Shown in pieces: positions 1-7,368 of a stretch of 11,950 nt of DNA. A program made the translations under genes and the position numbers. Source of the stretch: Alteromonadaceae bacterium UBA2620 (lineage in GTDB: Bacteria; Pseudomonadota; Gammaproteobacteria; Enterobacterales; Alteromonadaceae); assembly GCA_002339125.1 (NCBI GenBank), contig DDJQ01000128.1, positions 30,623 through 42,572 of the forward strand, written 5' to 3'. The notes beneath the pieces are model-generated. The model did no database searches. It worked only from the letters and a program-made list of their open reading frames with translations, and was not told where the DNA came from. The number at the start of each line of letters is the position of its first letter. Position 1 is the stretch's first letter.

Positions 1-267
1 AAACGACGAAAACTACGCACTAGCCGCTTAATAACCGGCATAGGCCCTTCCACCTAAGCTCTGTCTGCTAGCCAGGATTTTGGAAGGTCATATAAGTAGA
101 CTAGCGAGGGAAACTCTCCTGAGGTTGAACCGCGAAATAGTATCAGGACAGCTACCAGGAACCCTGTTTGTCGGGGTCTAAAGTAGTTAAATAAAAGACA
201 AACTAAGCATGTAGTACCAAAGGTAGACATTTTCTGGACGCGGGTTCAAATCCCGCCAGCTCCACCA
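1..267 (+). ncRNA. ssrA: tmRNA, 3' part (5' end outside the window)
   Basis: Transfer-messenger RNA, which rescues stalled ribosomes and tags the unfinished protein for proteolysis. Base 1 is the last base of an Ala codon; codons 2-28 then read NDENYALAA and TAA follows at 29-31, so the tag ends in the classical (A)NDENYALAA. The 3' end at about 235-267 shows the tRNA-like T arm (GCGGG, TTCAAAT loop, CCCGC) and the acceptor strand ending in CCA at 265-267. The 5' half lies outside the window. The gene is the integration target of the element to its right, and its 3' end stays intact after insertion because the 23-bp att core supplies the T loop and acceptor bases. Identification is firm; the tag type indicates Gammaproteobacteria but no particular genus. 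Confidence 0.97.
245..267 (+). repeat. attL core (23-bp direct repeat, copy 1)
   Basis: Identical to 11855-11877. The match starts in the T loop of ssrA (TTCAAATCCC) and ends exactly at the CCA end of the tmRNA. The flanking bases differ on both sides (G before here, A at the other copy; A after here, C at the other copy), so the repeat is exactly 23 bp. The tyrosine recombinase crossover must lie within it. Confidence 0.95.
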
Positions 268-273
268 ACACAA

Positions 274-296
274 GCTTTCTGGAACATTCAGGAAGC
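274..296 (+). other. Hairpin just downstream of tmRNA
   Basis: GCTTTCTGGA (274-283) can pair with TTCAGGAAGC (287-296) over ten pairs, two of them G-U, around a 3-base loop. No U-run follows. It could be a processing or 3'-end signal for the tmRNA precursor, now supplied by the element. Seen by eye only. Confidence 0.4.
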
Positions 297-300
297 ACCA

Positions 301-336
301 AAAACCCTTGAAAATCAAAGTTTTCAGGGGTTTTTC
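301..336 (+). terminator. Rho-independent terminator after ssrA
   Basis: AAAACCCTTGAAAA (301-314) pairs with TTTTCAGGGGTTTT (321-334), with one U-G wobble and a 6-base loop, and ends in a T-rich run. It lies inside the element and would stop tmRNA transcription before the integrase gene, replacing the chromosomal terminator displaced to the right of attR. Confidence 0.75.
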
Positions 337-362
337 GCTTTCTAGGGCCACCAGCAACTTTC

Positions 363-429
363 GTAACACCCCGCTTTTATAGTAACATTATTGGTAACAC
401 GGAACTCAATGTTACTAACCTGGTGTTAC
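363..429. promoter_or_regulatory. Five GTAACAC/T boxes between attL and the integrase
   Basis: GTAACAC or GTAACAT occurs directly at 363-369, 382-388 and 394-400, and inverted at 409-415 and 423-429. The last copy ends 4 bases before the integrase ATG. Two further direct copies lie inside attR at 11782 and 11794. Their presence at both ends fits arm-type integrase sites or excisionase (AlpA-type) sites. Those at 409-429 would also cover the integrase translation start, suggesting autoregulation. Repeat positions are seen; the binding protein is inferred. Confidence 0.65.
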
Positions 430-433
430 TACG

Positions 434-1681
434 ATGGCTAAAGTTGTTAAACCACTTACCAATACGGAAGTCCTTCAGGCAAAACCCAAGGATAAGGAAT
501 ATAACCTCTCAGATGGAGAGGGTTTATTTCTGAGAGTGAAACCTACCGGTTCAAAACTCTGGCTGTTTAATTACTACCACCCTTACACCAAGCAACGTAA
601 GAACCTAAGTATTGGCACCTACCCCGATATTTCACTGGCTACGGCTCGCAGTAAAAAGCGAGAAGCCAGAGAACTGCTGGCAAACAATATTGACCCGAAG
701 GAACATCGAGAGAGTGTTCAGAAGGCAAAAGAACAAGAGCATACAAATACTCTTAGAAAAGTAGCGACAGACTGGTTTGAAATAAAAAGCACCAAAGTAA
801 CCCATGATTATGGAGAAGATCTCTGGCGCTCGCTGGAAAATCATATATTCCCCAAAATCGGCAATCATCCAGTGAGTATGCTATCCGCGACAAAAGCTAT
901 TGATACACTAAAGCCAATTGCCGCCAAAGGTAGCCTTGAGACTGTAAGGCGACTTTGCCAAAGGCTTAACGAGATCATGACGTTCGCAGTCAATACGGGC
1001 GTCATCTTTAGTAATCCTCTTGCAGGCATTAGTCAGGCCTTTGAAGCTCCCAAAACAAAGCTTATGGCAACGATAAAGCCAGAAGAACTACCTGGCCTTA
1101 TGAAGACCCTAAACTTCGCGAGCATCAAGCTTGTTACTCGCTGCCTTATAGAATGGCAATTGCATACTATGGTAAGGCCCAGTGAAGCATCTGGGGCCAA
1201 GTGGTCTGAAATTGATTTCAAAAATCAGATATGGACCATACCGGCAGAGAGAATGAAGATGAAAAAGCAACATTCTATTCCCCTGTCTCCCCAAGCCCTG
1301 GGGTTATTAAACACCCTTAACCCCATAAGCGGCCACAGGGAGTTTTTATTCCCTGCTGATAGGAACCCTAAAACTCACGCCAATGCTCAAACGGCAAACA
1401 TGGCACTTAAGCGGATGGGTTACAGCGGAAAACTTGTCTCACACGGCCTCAGAGCACTCGCGAGTACTGTGCTAAATGAACAGGGATTTGACCCGGATTT
1501 AATTGAAGCAGCGCTTGCACACGTAGACAAAAACGAAGTTCGCAGAGCATACAACAGAGCAGAATACCTGGAACGCAGAAGACCTTTAATGTGTTGGTGG
1601 TCACAGCACATAGAGAATGCTGCAACAGGCGATATGAGTTTATCAAGTGCCAAAAAGGCATTGCGGTTGGTAAACGGATAA
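434..1681 (+). CDS. int: P4-type tyrosine recombinase (integrase)
   Basis: Site-specific tyrosine recombinase that inserts and excises the element at the 3' end of ssrA. Its 415 residues match the usual length of P4-like integrases. An N-terminal DUF4102-type arm-binding domain spans about residues 1-90 (LSDGEGLFLRVKPTGSKLW and the IGTYPDISLATAR block), followed by a core-binding region at about 105-205 and the catalytic domain. Visible catalytic residues are R248 (MVRPSE), a Lys near 276-278, H337 and R340 (SHGLRA), H363 (LAHVDKN) and Y373 (AYNRAEYLERRR); none is missing. The start matches the family N-terminus, but no clear Shine-Dalgarno precedes it and a GTAACAC box ends 4 bases upstream, so expression is probably regulated. 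The next gene starts 25 bases downstream, in a likely shared transcript. Confidence 0.96.
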   Translation: MAKVVKPLTNTEVLQAKPKDKEYNLSDGEGLFLRVKPTGSKLWLFNYYHPYTKQRKNLSIGTYPDISLATARSKKREARELLANNIDPKEHRESVQKAKEQEHTNTLRKVATDWFEIKSTKVTHDYGEDLWRSLENHIFPKIGNHPVSMLSATKAIDTLKPIAAKGSLETVRRLCQRLNEIMTFAVNTGVIFSNPLAGISQAFEAPKTKLMATIKPEELPGLMKTLNFASIKLVTRCLIEWQLHTMVRPSEASGAKWSEIDFKNQIWTIPAERMKMKKQHSIPLSPQALGLLNTLNPISGHREFLFPADRNPKTHANAQTANMALKRMGYSGKLVSHGLRALASTVLNEQGFDPDLIEAALAHVDKNEVRRAYNRAEYLERRRPLMCWWSQHIENAATGDMSLSSAKKALRLVNG

Positions 1682-1706
1682 ACCACCAAAGAAAGAGGAT
1701 CTTCCT

Positions 1707-2126
1707 ATGTCACAGATTATTGAAGCTAACGTGTTCAATATTGCGGAAAACTATCACGCTTTAATTTCCATGATCAAAACTGTCGAAAAGCTATCAGCGC
1801 TGCAAGGTGATTACATAGTAAAACGCTTTAACAGCAAGGTTAAAATTGCAGTTTTCGCAGCAAAAGAAATAAGTGGACGTTTTGTGTTTCTTGATGAGTC
1901 AACACCGCCCGGCAACACAATCGAATTAAGAATTCTCAGAGAGCTATTAAATGAGTTCAAGGACTTAGCCCATATTATGGAATTGGGGTTAGATGTTGAG
2001 GACTTCGAATATGGTACTGATATGGCAGAACTGCATTATTCGTATCAAGGAGCATTCAAAGCTTTGCATCGCGATATCAGTGCTCTAAATGAACTGTTAC
2101 CCGCTAACCAACTGCAAGCAGCATAA
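1707..2126 (+). CDS. Hypothetical protein, 139 aa
   Basis: Not recognised. A good Shine-Dalgarno (AAAGAGGA near 1692-1699) precedes the ATG. The product is soluble and looks mostly helical, with no signal peptide or membrane segment. A Lys-rich patch occurs at about residues 39-55 and an acidic stretch (LDVEDFEYGTDMAEL) at about 95-109. It lies 25 bases after the integrase, and the following gene starts 10 bases after its stop, so the three probably form one transcript. The position suggests an accessory protein of integration or element control, but nothing in the sequence shows this. It is accepted as a gene because of length, ribosome site and tight spacing. Confidence 0.7.
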   Translation: MSQIIEANVFNIAENYHALISMIKTVEKLSALQGDYIVKRFNSKVKIAVFAAKEISGRFVFLDESTPPGNTIELRILRELLNEFKDLAHIMELGLDVEDFEYGTDMAELHYSYQGAFKALHRDISALNELLPANQLQAA

Positions 2127-2136
2127 GGACAATGCA

Positions 2137-2574
2137 ATGAAAACACATGACTTAGATTCACAAGTCGAGCAGGCCTTCCATGAAATACAAACAGTTTGCT
2201 CTGTGCTACGCCTCACAAATCAAACGTTCAAACAGAACAACAGCGGCTTTTTTAACGTTAATTCTGACTTATTCCTGGCAGCAAATAATAAGTTAGAAGT
2301 ACTGCTCTCTATCCAGAATAACCTTCAATTTATGATTGAACCTGAATCCAGCAACAAAGGTGATATGCATTCACATTTGATAGCAGTACTCAGATCCCTT
2401 GATACCTGGTGCTCAGAGTTTAATTATTCAATTGCTGAACAAGTTCCAAATTCAAGTTCACATATCACACAGCAAGATACTGATATAGTGAATGCATTGT
2501 TTGCTGCTGACTCACTAGTTAACGGTACGAGGGATTCAATTGCAAAGGCATTAGATGTGCCTCAAATAGCATAG
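2137..2574 (+). CDS. Hypothetical protein, 145 aa
   Basis: Not recognised. The open frame extends up to an ATG at 2089 inside the previous gene, but the ATG at 2137 is preferred because AAGGA (2125-2129) lies 7 bases before it and it begins just after the upstream stop at 2126. The product is soluble, rich in Asn, Ser and Gln, and appears helical, without a signal peptide or membrane helix. It has a similar size to its upstream neighbour and probably shares its transcript. No clear sequence similarity between the two was seen by eye. Function unknown. Confidence 0.68.
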   Translation: MKTHDLDSQVEQAFHEIQTVCSVLRLTNQTFKQNNSGFFNVNSDLFLAANNKLEVLLSIQNNLQFMIEPESSNKGDMHSHLIAVLRSLDTWCSEFNYSIAEQVPNSSSHITQQDTDIVNALFAADSLVNGTRDSIAKALDVPQIA

Positions 2575-2605
2575 CTTTAACTTTCCAGCAAAGCCTAGGT
2601 TAGCT

Positions 2606-2670
2606 CCCGAAAAGGACGGTTACCCACCGCCCCTGACTTTGCATTTATTCTTTGGGTTTTCGCGGGGGCG
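2606..2670 (+). promoter_or_regulatory. Structured leader before the DUF6387-like gene
   Basis: The 102 bases before the ATG at 2677 hold CCCGAAAA (2606-2613), CGCCCC (2628-2633), TTTTCGCGGG (2657-2666) and the G-rich ribosome site GGGGGCGAA (2664-2672). CGCCCC can pair with GGGGCG at 2665-2670, hiding the ribosome site. CCCGAAAA can instead pair with the TTTTC..GGG segment; the two pairings share bases and exclude each other. Translational control is inferred from complementarity only. Confidence 0.35.
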
Positions 2671-2676
2671 AAATGA

Positions 2677-3693
2677 ATGACCAAACCAAAAACGGTTGGT
2701 ATTCCAGAATGGTTTTCACTCGAAAATTATCGAGAGCTGAACAAGTTAAAAGATGACGAAATCTGGGATCAGCTATATCAGAGACAAGTTTTGCTATATG
2801 AGGCATCTGCCAGTGAAACGCAACTCGATTGGCTTTGCGAGTCTTACGTAATTGGCAACTTTAAAATAAGAAAAGATATAGTCTCGCACCCCCATTTTCA
2901 GCAAATCACAGCTGGCTTACCCATTGTGGTTGATGCAAACAAATTGGCTGAGCAGATCCTATATGCTGAAGCTGAAATATCACAACTAATGGAGGAAATT
3001 AAACGGGACAGAAATGCCCTTCTCCCGCCACAGTTATTTAAACTGTTATCGAGCAATACAACCGCAAAGCAAAAACAATATATCCAAAGTATTATTCCTC
3101 ATGATTTTCATGTCGTAGCTTATGAACGTAATCTTGCTTCAGACCGGGCTAGCTATGTAAATCGCGACTTCAATCATCAAAACACCAAACTGTTAGATAT
3201 TGAAGAACTTACTCGCATTAACCGAATGGTAGAATTATCAGGTTTTGAAAAATCAATAAACTCTTATGAGTACAGCAGCAACCAACGGATTCAACCAGAT
3301 CTAATCGGAAAGATATATTCCTTATCCTCTGGCGGAAAAAATGTACATTTAACGCTTGATTTAAACAGGCCCGACGAAGATATTTTAGAAGATATTGAGA
3401 CTCTTCTTCCCAAACTCAGAGAGTCATTGAGGGAACCTGCTAAAGAAGTTACTTATGAACGTAGCGATGATGTAGTTAAGCTTCGCGACTACCAACTTAT
3501 AGCTCTACTGGATTTACTTATCTGGTCTTGTTACACCGGAGTCAAAATCAAACCTAGAAAGCTTTCCTTCGCCCTTTACCCTGCTGGCGTGGCAGGTGCT
3601 CCAGCGTCGATAAATACGGCCTTGGAACGTTTAAACATATTTCTCAACTACAACTATAACTATAACCAAGCATCAAAAATCCCAAATCGCTAA
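2677..3693 (+). CDS. DUF6387-like hypothetical protein, 338 aa
   Basis: Function unknown. The N-terminus, with the pattern PEWFSLENY...L followed by W and R residues, resembles the DUF6387 proteins often found beside integrase and AlpA genes in gammaproteobacterial P4-like islands; this is recognition by eye and needs a profile search. The ATG at 2677 follows a strong G-rich ribosome site (GGGGGCGAA). Residues 85-110 are charged and helical (AEQILYAEAEISQLMEEIKR), possibly a short coiled coil. The C-terminus has an odd Asn/Tyr repeat (NYNYNYN, about 327-333) before a basic end. No signal peptide or clear catalytic motif is visible. It stands alone between a 102-base leader and a nested hairpin, suggesting its own transcription unit or control. 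Confidence 0.75.
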   Translation: MTKPKTVGIPEWFSLENYRELNKLKDDEIWDQLYQRQVLLYEASASETQLDWLCESYVIGNFKIRKDIVSHPHFQQITAGLPIVVDANKLAEQILYAEAEISQLMEEIKRDRNALLPPQLFKLLSSNTTAKQKQYIQSIIPHDFHVVAYERNLASDRASYVNRDFNHQNTKLLDIEELTRINRMVELSGFEKSINSYEYSSNQRIQPDLIGKIYSLSSGGKNVHLTLDLNRPDEDILEDIETLLPKLRESLREPAKEVTYERSDDVVKLRDYQLIALLDLLIWSCYTGVKIKPRKLSFALYPAGVAGAPASINTALERLNIFLNYNYNYNQASKIPNR

Positions 3694-3727
3694 GAAAATT
3701 AATTTTTTTCTTCTATGTTTTGGGATT
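3678..3727 (+). terminator. Nested hairpin at the end of the DUF6387-like gene
   Basis: An outer stem AATCCCAAA (3678-3686) / TTTGGGATT (3719-3727) encloses an inner stem AAGAAAA (3692-3698) / TTTTCTT (3706-3712) that runs into seven T. The stop codon lies inside. The inner part could act as a weak terminator; the outer stem may act in mRNA stability or as an operator for the alpA side. Confidence 0.4.
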
Positions 3728-3748
3728 CTAATATGTGAATAATAAAAC

Positions 3749-3790
3749 GTCAGTACCTTCCAGAACTTTCTAGCACAAACAGGAACTGAC
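3749..3790 (+). promoter_or_regulatory. Inverted repeat around the alpA ribosome site
   Basis: GTCAGT (3749-3754) and ACTGAC (3785-3790) are complementary, and the right half overlaps the alpA ribosome site AGGAA (3781-3785). It could be an operator or a hairpin restricting alpA translation. A six-base match can arise by chance. Confidence 0.25.
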
Positions 3791-3793
3791 AAA

Positions 3794-4051
3794 ATGAGTA
3801 ACGAACAACAATCTTTAAAAATCATGCGTAAACCAGAGGTGTTATCACTTCTATGCGTTTCTGAAACTTCTCTTTACCGGCAGATTAACGGCAAAACATT
3901 CCCTCCCTCTTTCAGCCTGGGCTGTCGCGCTGTGGGTTGGTATGAACACGAAATAAATGCAGTAATTAAAGCCAGAGCCGCAGGTAAAACCGAAGCAGAA
4001 ATAAAGGCCCTGGTTAACAATCTCATTTCAGCTCGTATTGAAGCGGCATAG
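3794..4051 (+). CDS. alpA: AlpA-family DNA-binding regulator, 85 aa
   Basis: AlpA proteins are small MerR-like winged-helix DNA-binding proteins. In E. coli CP4-57, also located in ssrA, AlpA raises integrase expression and promotes excision. Here the helix-turn-helix is at about residues 12-32 (RKPEVLSLLCVSETSLYRQI), followed by the family's wing (FPPSFSLGCRAVGWYEHEI, about 36-54) and a basic helical tail. The length is slightly above the usual 65-75 residues because of the C-terminal extension. AGGA precedes the ATG by about 10 bases. The winged-helix gene follows after 9 bases and the primase soon after, so this looks like the head of the regulation and replication operon. The GTAACAC/T boxes before the integrase are candidate targets. 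Confidence 0.92.
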   Translation: MSNEQQSLKIMRKPEVLSLLCVSETSLYRQINGKTFPPSFSLGCRAVGWYEHEINAVIKARAAGKTEAEIKALVNNLISARIEAA

Positions 4052-4060
4052 GAGTCTGAA

Positions 4061-4396
4061 ATGATAAATCGACTACTATGCCCACCGGCCAACAAAGAGC
4101 CGGTTAAAGTTGCCAGAGTTCTGCATTATTTGTACGAAGCTGGTTCATTAAACCGGTTTGAAGCCGCTTATAAACTGCATGATACATGTCTGAATTCGAC
4201 AATATCTACTATCCGGAACTTGCACAAGATTCCGATAGAGAGCAGAAGTGAAAGTATCAAAGGATACCAAGACTTACCAACGATATGCAGCCGCTACTGG
4301 TTATCTAGATCTTCAGCAATTAGAGAAATTGTATATTGGGTGTTGGTCAAAAAATACGGTTACATCCCACTAACTGACGACAAGCCAGCAGCTTAA
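4061..4396 (+). CDS. Small winged helix-turn-helix protein, 111 aa
   Basis: Probable DNA-binding protein. The pattern KVARVLHYLYEAGSLNRFEA, then LHDTCLNSTISTIRNLHKI, then a wing ending near RYWLS (residues 16-82) resembles the short winged helix-turn-helix proteins of phages and islands that carry LNRFEA and C-L-N/H-S-T-I motifs. The helix-turn-helix lies at about 29-52 and the wing at about 57-82, with a further basic helix to residue 100. It starts 9 bases after alpA (GGAG at 4051-4054 as ribosome site) and precedes the primase-helicase by 61 bases. A role in controlling replication or excision genes is inferred from position; the family assignment is from visual pattern only. Confidence 0.75.
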   Translation: MINRLLCPPANKEPVKVARVLHYLYEAGSLNRFEAAYKLHDTCLNSTISTIRNLHKIPIESRSESIKGYQDLPTICSRYWLSRSSAIREIVYWVLVKKYGYIPLTDDKPAA

Positions 4397-4428
4397 TACT
4401 AGTTACTTAATTTAAAGAGAGTTTTTAT

Positions 4429-4455
4429 ATGCTTACACCTAGTCAGCAGGGTTAA
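4429..4455 (+). CDS. Possible 8-codon leader ORF coupled to the primase
   Basis: ATG at 4429 opens a frame MLTPSQQG ending with TAA at 4453-4455, two bases before the primase ATG. AAAGAGAG (4414-4420) is a good ribosome site for it, while the primase itself has only the weak AGCAGGG (4444-4450), located inside the mini-ORF. Ribosomes ending here could re-initiate on the primase. The arrangement is seen; translation is not shown. Confidence 0.4.
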   Translation: MLTPSQQG

Positions 4456-4457
4456 CT

Positions 4458-7280
4458 ATGTCCAAAATCGACTTTAAAACCATAAATGAAAAGGCGATCG
4501 ATTCTGCCGAAAAAGTCGTGAGTAACTGGATTCCGAACGGTTCCAGAAATGGAAACGAATGGATAGCACTTAACCCGACTCGAAACGACAGTTCGAAAGG
4601 CTCGTTCTCAATAAACCTGTTAACAGGTATATGGAAAGACTTTGCAACCAATGATGCCGGTGCGGATCTAATTAGCCTGGTAGCCTATGTTGAGAAGGTT
4701 AATCAAGGTTCAGCTGCTAGATCTCTCAGCAAGTTTTTGGGTATTACCGATTCCGCTAACAGTTCAACAGAGCAAAAGCCTGTAACTAATCGAAAAGCTG
4801 AATTTAAACCAATTTATAAGCCCCCTTTGGAAGCTGGTAGAAAATGCCCTTTAGTACATCCAAGGAATGGAGCACCTACGAAATATTGGGATTATCGCTC
4901 ACAAGATGGTTCGTTGATTATCAGGGTAATGCGTTTCGATTCGAACAAGAAAGGCCAAAGAAATAAAGATTACAGGCCTTTGGCATTCGGAACATTGGGT
5001 AATGGAAAGCCACAATGGCACTGGCGTCAATTACCCCAAAATAGACCCCTTTACCGCTTAGACTGCCTTAACCAAGCATCAAATAAGGTTGCGGTAATAT
5101 GTGAAGGAGAAAAGGCGGCTGATTCAGCCATAGAGCTTTTCCCTGATTGCTTTGTAACATGTTGGGCCGGTGGCTCCAAAGCCATTACAAAAACTGATTT
5201 CTCGCCATTGAGAGGACAGCAGATAATCTTTTGGCCGGACAATGACACAGCCGGAAAAGAAGCAACATCAATACTTAAAGAGCAATTAGCAAAAGTAGGA
5301 ATTGATTACCTTCATGTAATCAATACTCAGTTCTTTGCTGAGTATTCACCGGGGGATAATGGCAGCTTACAACCTGGCGGATCATGGCCTGAAAAGGCAG
5401 ATGCTTTTGAAGCTTTACAACTTGGCTGGCGCGCGGAACATCTATCTAACGCAATGAAGAACAACCTGCTTTTTGATGATGAAGAAATTCCACTGCCAGA
5501 AGAAGCGGACTTCATTCCCCATGGGTTTACTTTGAATGAGCAAGGTCTCTGGTACACCGATGATAAATCTAACAGTAAAAAGATATGCTCGCCTATTGAG
5601 TATGTTGCCCGCTCTCGCAGCGGCCTCGGTGACGGTCGTAACTGGGGCATGTTATTAAAATTTAAGGATCATGACAGCCAAGAGAAACTCTGGAATGTGT
5701 CAATGCAGGAATTTGCCACTGATGGTGGTAACCCGATAGTTAAAGGCCTACTTGAGAGGGGGCTAAACATCACACCTTACCGGGACGCTAAAAGAAAGCT
5801 TTTAGAATACTTGCATGGATACGACACAAAACGCCGTGTATCACTCGTTTATAAAATGGGCTGGCACAAAAATGCATTCGTATTCCCTGAGACAGTGGCG
5901 GGATCTGATGAGCAAATCATGTATTACAGCGAAAGCCCCGCAATGTGCAAACTCGGAGAATCCGGATCGCTTGAAGAATGGCAAACTAATGTAAGCCAAT
6001 ATTGCTCTGGTAATTCCCTGGCACTTTTCGCGGTAAGTGCCGCTTTGTCTGCTCCACTGGTTGAATTAATGGGCTATGAATCGATGGGCTTTCACTTCTA
6101 TGGTGATAGTTCCTGGGGCAAATCAACATTGCTAAACGTGGCATGTTCCGTGTTTGGCGATCCAGAGAAGTACAAATGCACATTCAGGGCAACAGATAAC
6201 GCCCTGGAGAGTTTGGCTTCCGCACACTCTGACATGTTGTTAGCGCTCGATGAAATTAACCAGGTGGACGCCCGAATAATTGGCGATATTATCTATATGC
6301 TTGGTAACGGTCAGGGCAAACACAGAGCAAACGACAGAGGCCAGGCCAGAGAATCACAGCATAGATGGAAGCTCACCTATTTAACCAATGGTGAAAAAAC
6401 TCTGGAGCAATACCTTTTAGAAGGCGGCAAAAAAGTAACAGGCGGCATGGAGATGCGCTTTCTAGGGATTAGAGCAACGTTCCATGAGTCAGAGGCTGAA
6501 CGCAAACACAAAGGGGTGTTTAATAACTGCCATAATTTCGCCGGTGGCGCTGAACTGTCGAATCATCTTAAGCGCAACATGCAAAAATATTATGGAACCG
6601 CGTTCCCGGCTTTCATTTATAAATTGGTCGAGAAAGACTTCAAAACCTTAACCTCTTATCTGGTAAACAGCATAGATAAATTTGTTCTGAACTATCTAAC
6701 GCCGGAAGCTGGCGGGCAGGTACAGCGAGCAGCAGCTAAGTTTGCCCTGGTTGGTTTAGCCGGAGAACTGGCAACACAATGGAATATAACCGGCTGGCAG
6801 AAAGGGGAAGCTTATAACGCTTCAATAGAATGTTTTCAGTCCTGGCTTAAATCCCGTGGCGGCGAAGGCAATATGGAGGATAAGCAACTATTGCAAAGCT
6901 TTCGAATGCAACTTGAAATGCATGGAGACTCACATTTCAAACGCTGGGACAGCGAAAGCCCGAGCATTGATACTCATGTCCCCTCCCCTAGTGAGTCATG
7001 GGGCTTCCGTCGTCATATCGACAAGAAGGACCCTGTACACGGGGAAAGCCAAGACGTTATTTATTACATTCACCCCACAGTGTTTAAGGAAGTAATCTGC
7101 AAAGGGAATGATCACCAGCGCTTAGCCCGGTTACTGAGAGACATTGGCGCATTGATGCTTAGAGATGGGGAACTTAAAGAGAACAGATTGATGACAAAGG
7201 AACGGCTACCGGGCACCGGCCGGAAGATGAAGTACATCTATAAGGTACAAGGCAGCGTGCTTTTTGGTGATTCTGATTAA
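4458..7280 (+). CDS. Primase-helicase (TOPRIM-like, DUF927, SF3/AAA-type ATPase), 940 aa
   Basis: Replication protein of P4-alpha-like architecture, expected to prime and unwind DNA from the element's own origin. An N-terminal primase-type domain (about 20-95: WIALNPTRND, GSFSINLLTGIWKDF, DLISL) keeps the CHC2-like fold signature but has no zinc-binding cysteines. A TOPRIM-like domain follows at about 208-285, with E216 (VICEGEKAAD) and D261/D263 (WPDNDTAG). A DUF927 region begins near 352 (IPHGFTL) and leads into the ATPase, with Walker A at 549-557 (GDSSWGKST) and Walker B at 594-599 (LLALDE). The C-terminal part after 840 may bind DNA. Length and domain order match DUF927 proteins of gammaproteobacterial islands. 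Its ribosome site is weak and lies inside an 8-codon ORF. The gene is intact, which implies a replicating excised circle. Confidence 0.93.
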   Translation: MSKIDFKTINEKAIDSAEKVVSNWIPNGSRNGNEWIALNPTRNDSSKGSFSINLLTGIWKDFATNDAGADLISLVAYVEKVNQGSAARSLSKFLGITDSANSSTEQKPVTNRKAEFKPIYKPPLEAGRKCPLVHPRNGAPTKYWDYRSQDGSLIIRVMRFDSNKKGQRNKDYRPLAFGTLGNGKPQWHWRQLPQNRPLYRLDCLNQASNKVAVICEGEKAADSAIELFPDCFVTCWAGGSKAITKTDFSPLRGQQIIFWPDNDTAGKEATSILKEQLAKVGIDYLHVINTQFFAEYSPGDNGSLQPGGSWPEKADAFEALQLGWRAEHLSNAMKNNLLFDDEEIPLPEEADFIPHGFTLNEQGLWYTDDKSNSKKICSPIEYVARSRSGLGDGRNWGMLLKFKDHDSQEKLWNVSMQEFATDGGNPIVKGLLERGLNITPYRDAKRKLLEYLHGYDTKRRVSLVYKMGWHKNAFVFPETVAGSDEQIMYYSESPAMCKLGESGSLEEWQTNVSQYCSGNSLALFAVSAALSAPLVELMGYESMGFHFYGDSSWGKSTLLNVACSVFGDPEKYKCTFRATDNALESLASAHSDMLLALDEINQVDARIIGDIIYMLGNGQGKHRANDRGQARESQHRWKLTYLTNGEKTLEQYLLEGGKKVTGGMEMRFLGIRATFHESEAERKHKGVFNNCHNFAGGAELSNHLKRNMQKYYGTAFPAFIYKLVEKDFKTLTSYLVNSIDKFVLNYLTPEAGGQVQRAAAKFALVGLAGELATQWNITGWQKGEAYNASIECFQSWLKSRGGEGNMEDKQLLQSFRMQLEMHGDSHFKRWDSESPSIDTHVPSPSESWGFRRHIDKKDPVHGESQDVIYYIHPTVFKEVICKGNDHQRLARLLRDIGALMLRDGELKENRLMTKERLPGTGRKMKYIYKVQGSVLFGDSD

Positions 7281-7312
7281 GTAATATATATACGACCCTT
7301 TTGACTATACCC

Positions 7313-7364
7313 AAATGAGTACACTTTGTGCGAGTACAGAACAGTTAGTTATATGTACTCATTT
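7313..7364. promoter_or_regulatory. Candidate serine-recombinase site or operator (three GAGTACA boxes)
   Basis: AAATGAGTACA (7313-7323) and its exact reverse complement (7354-7364) flank a third GAGTACA at 7332-7338. It lies directly upstream of the serine recombinase promoter. Resolvases of the Tn3 group bind res subsites next to their own gene and repress themselves, which fits. It could instead be an operator for another regulator. The inverted repeat is exact; its use is inferred. Confidence 0.5.
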
Positions 7365-7368
7365 AACC

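Noticed and set aside
1033..1689. Minus-strand reading frames within the integrase, primase and other genes
   Set aside because: They lie opposite strong family-matching genes, lack ribosome sites and show no recognisable protein features; they are shadows of the true frames.
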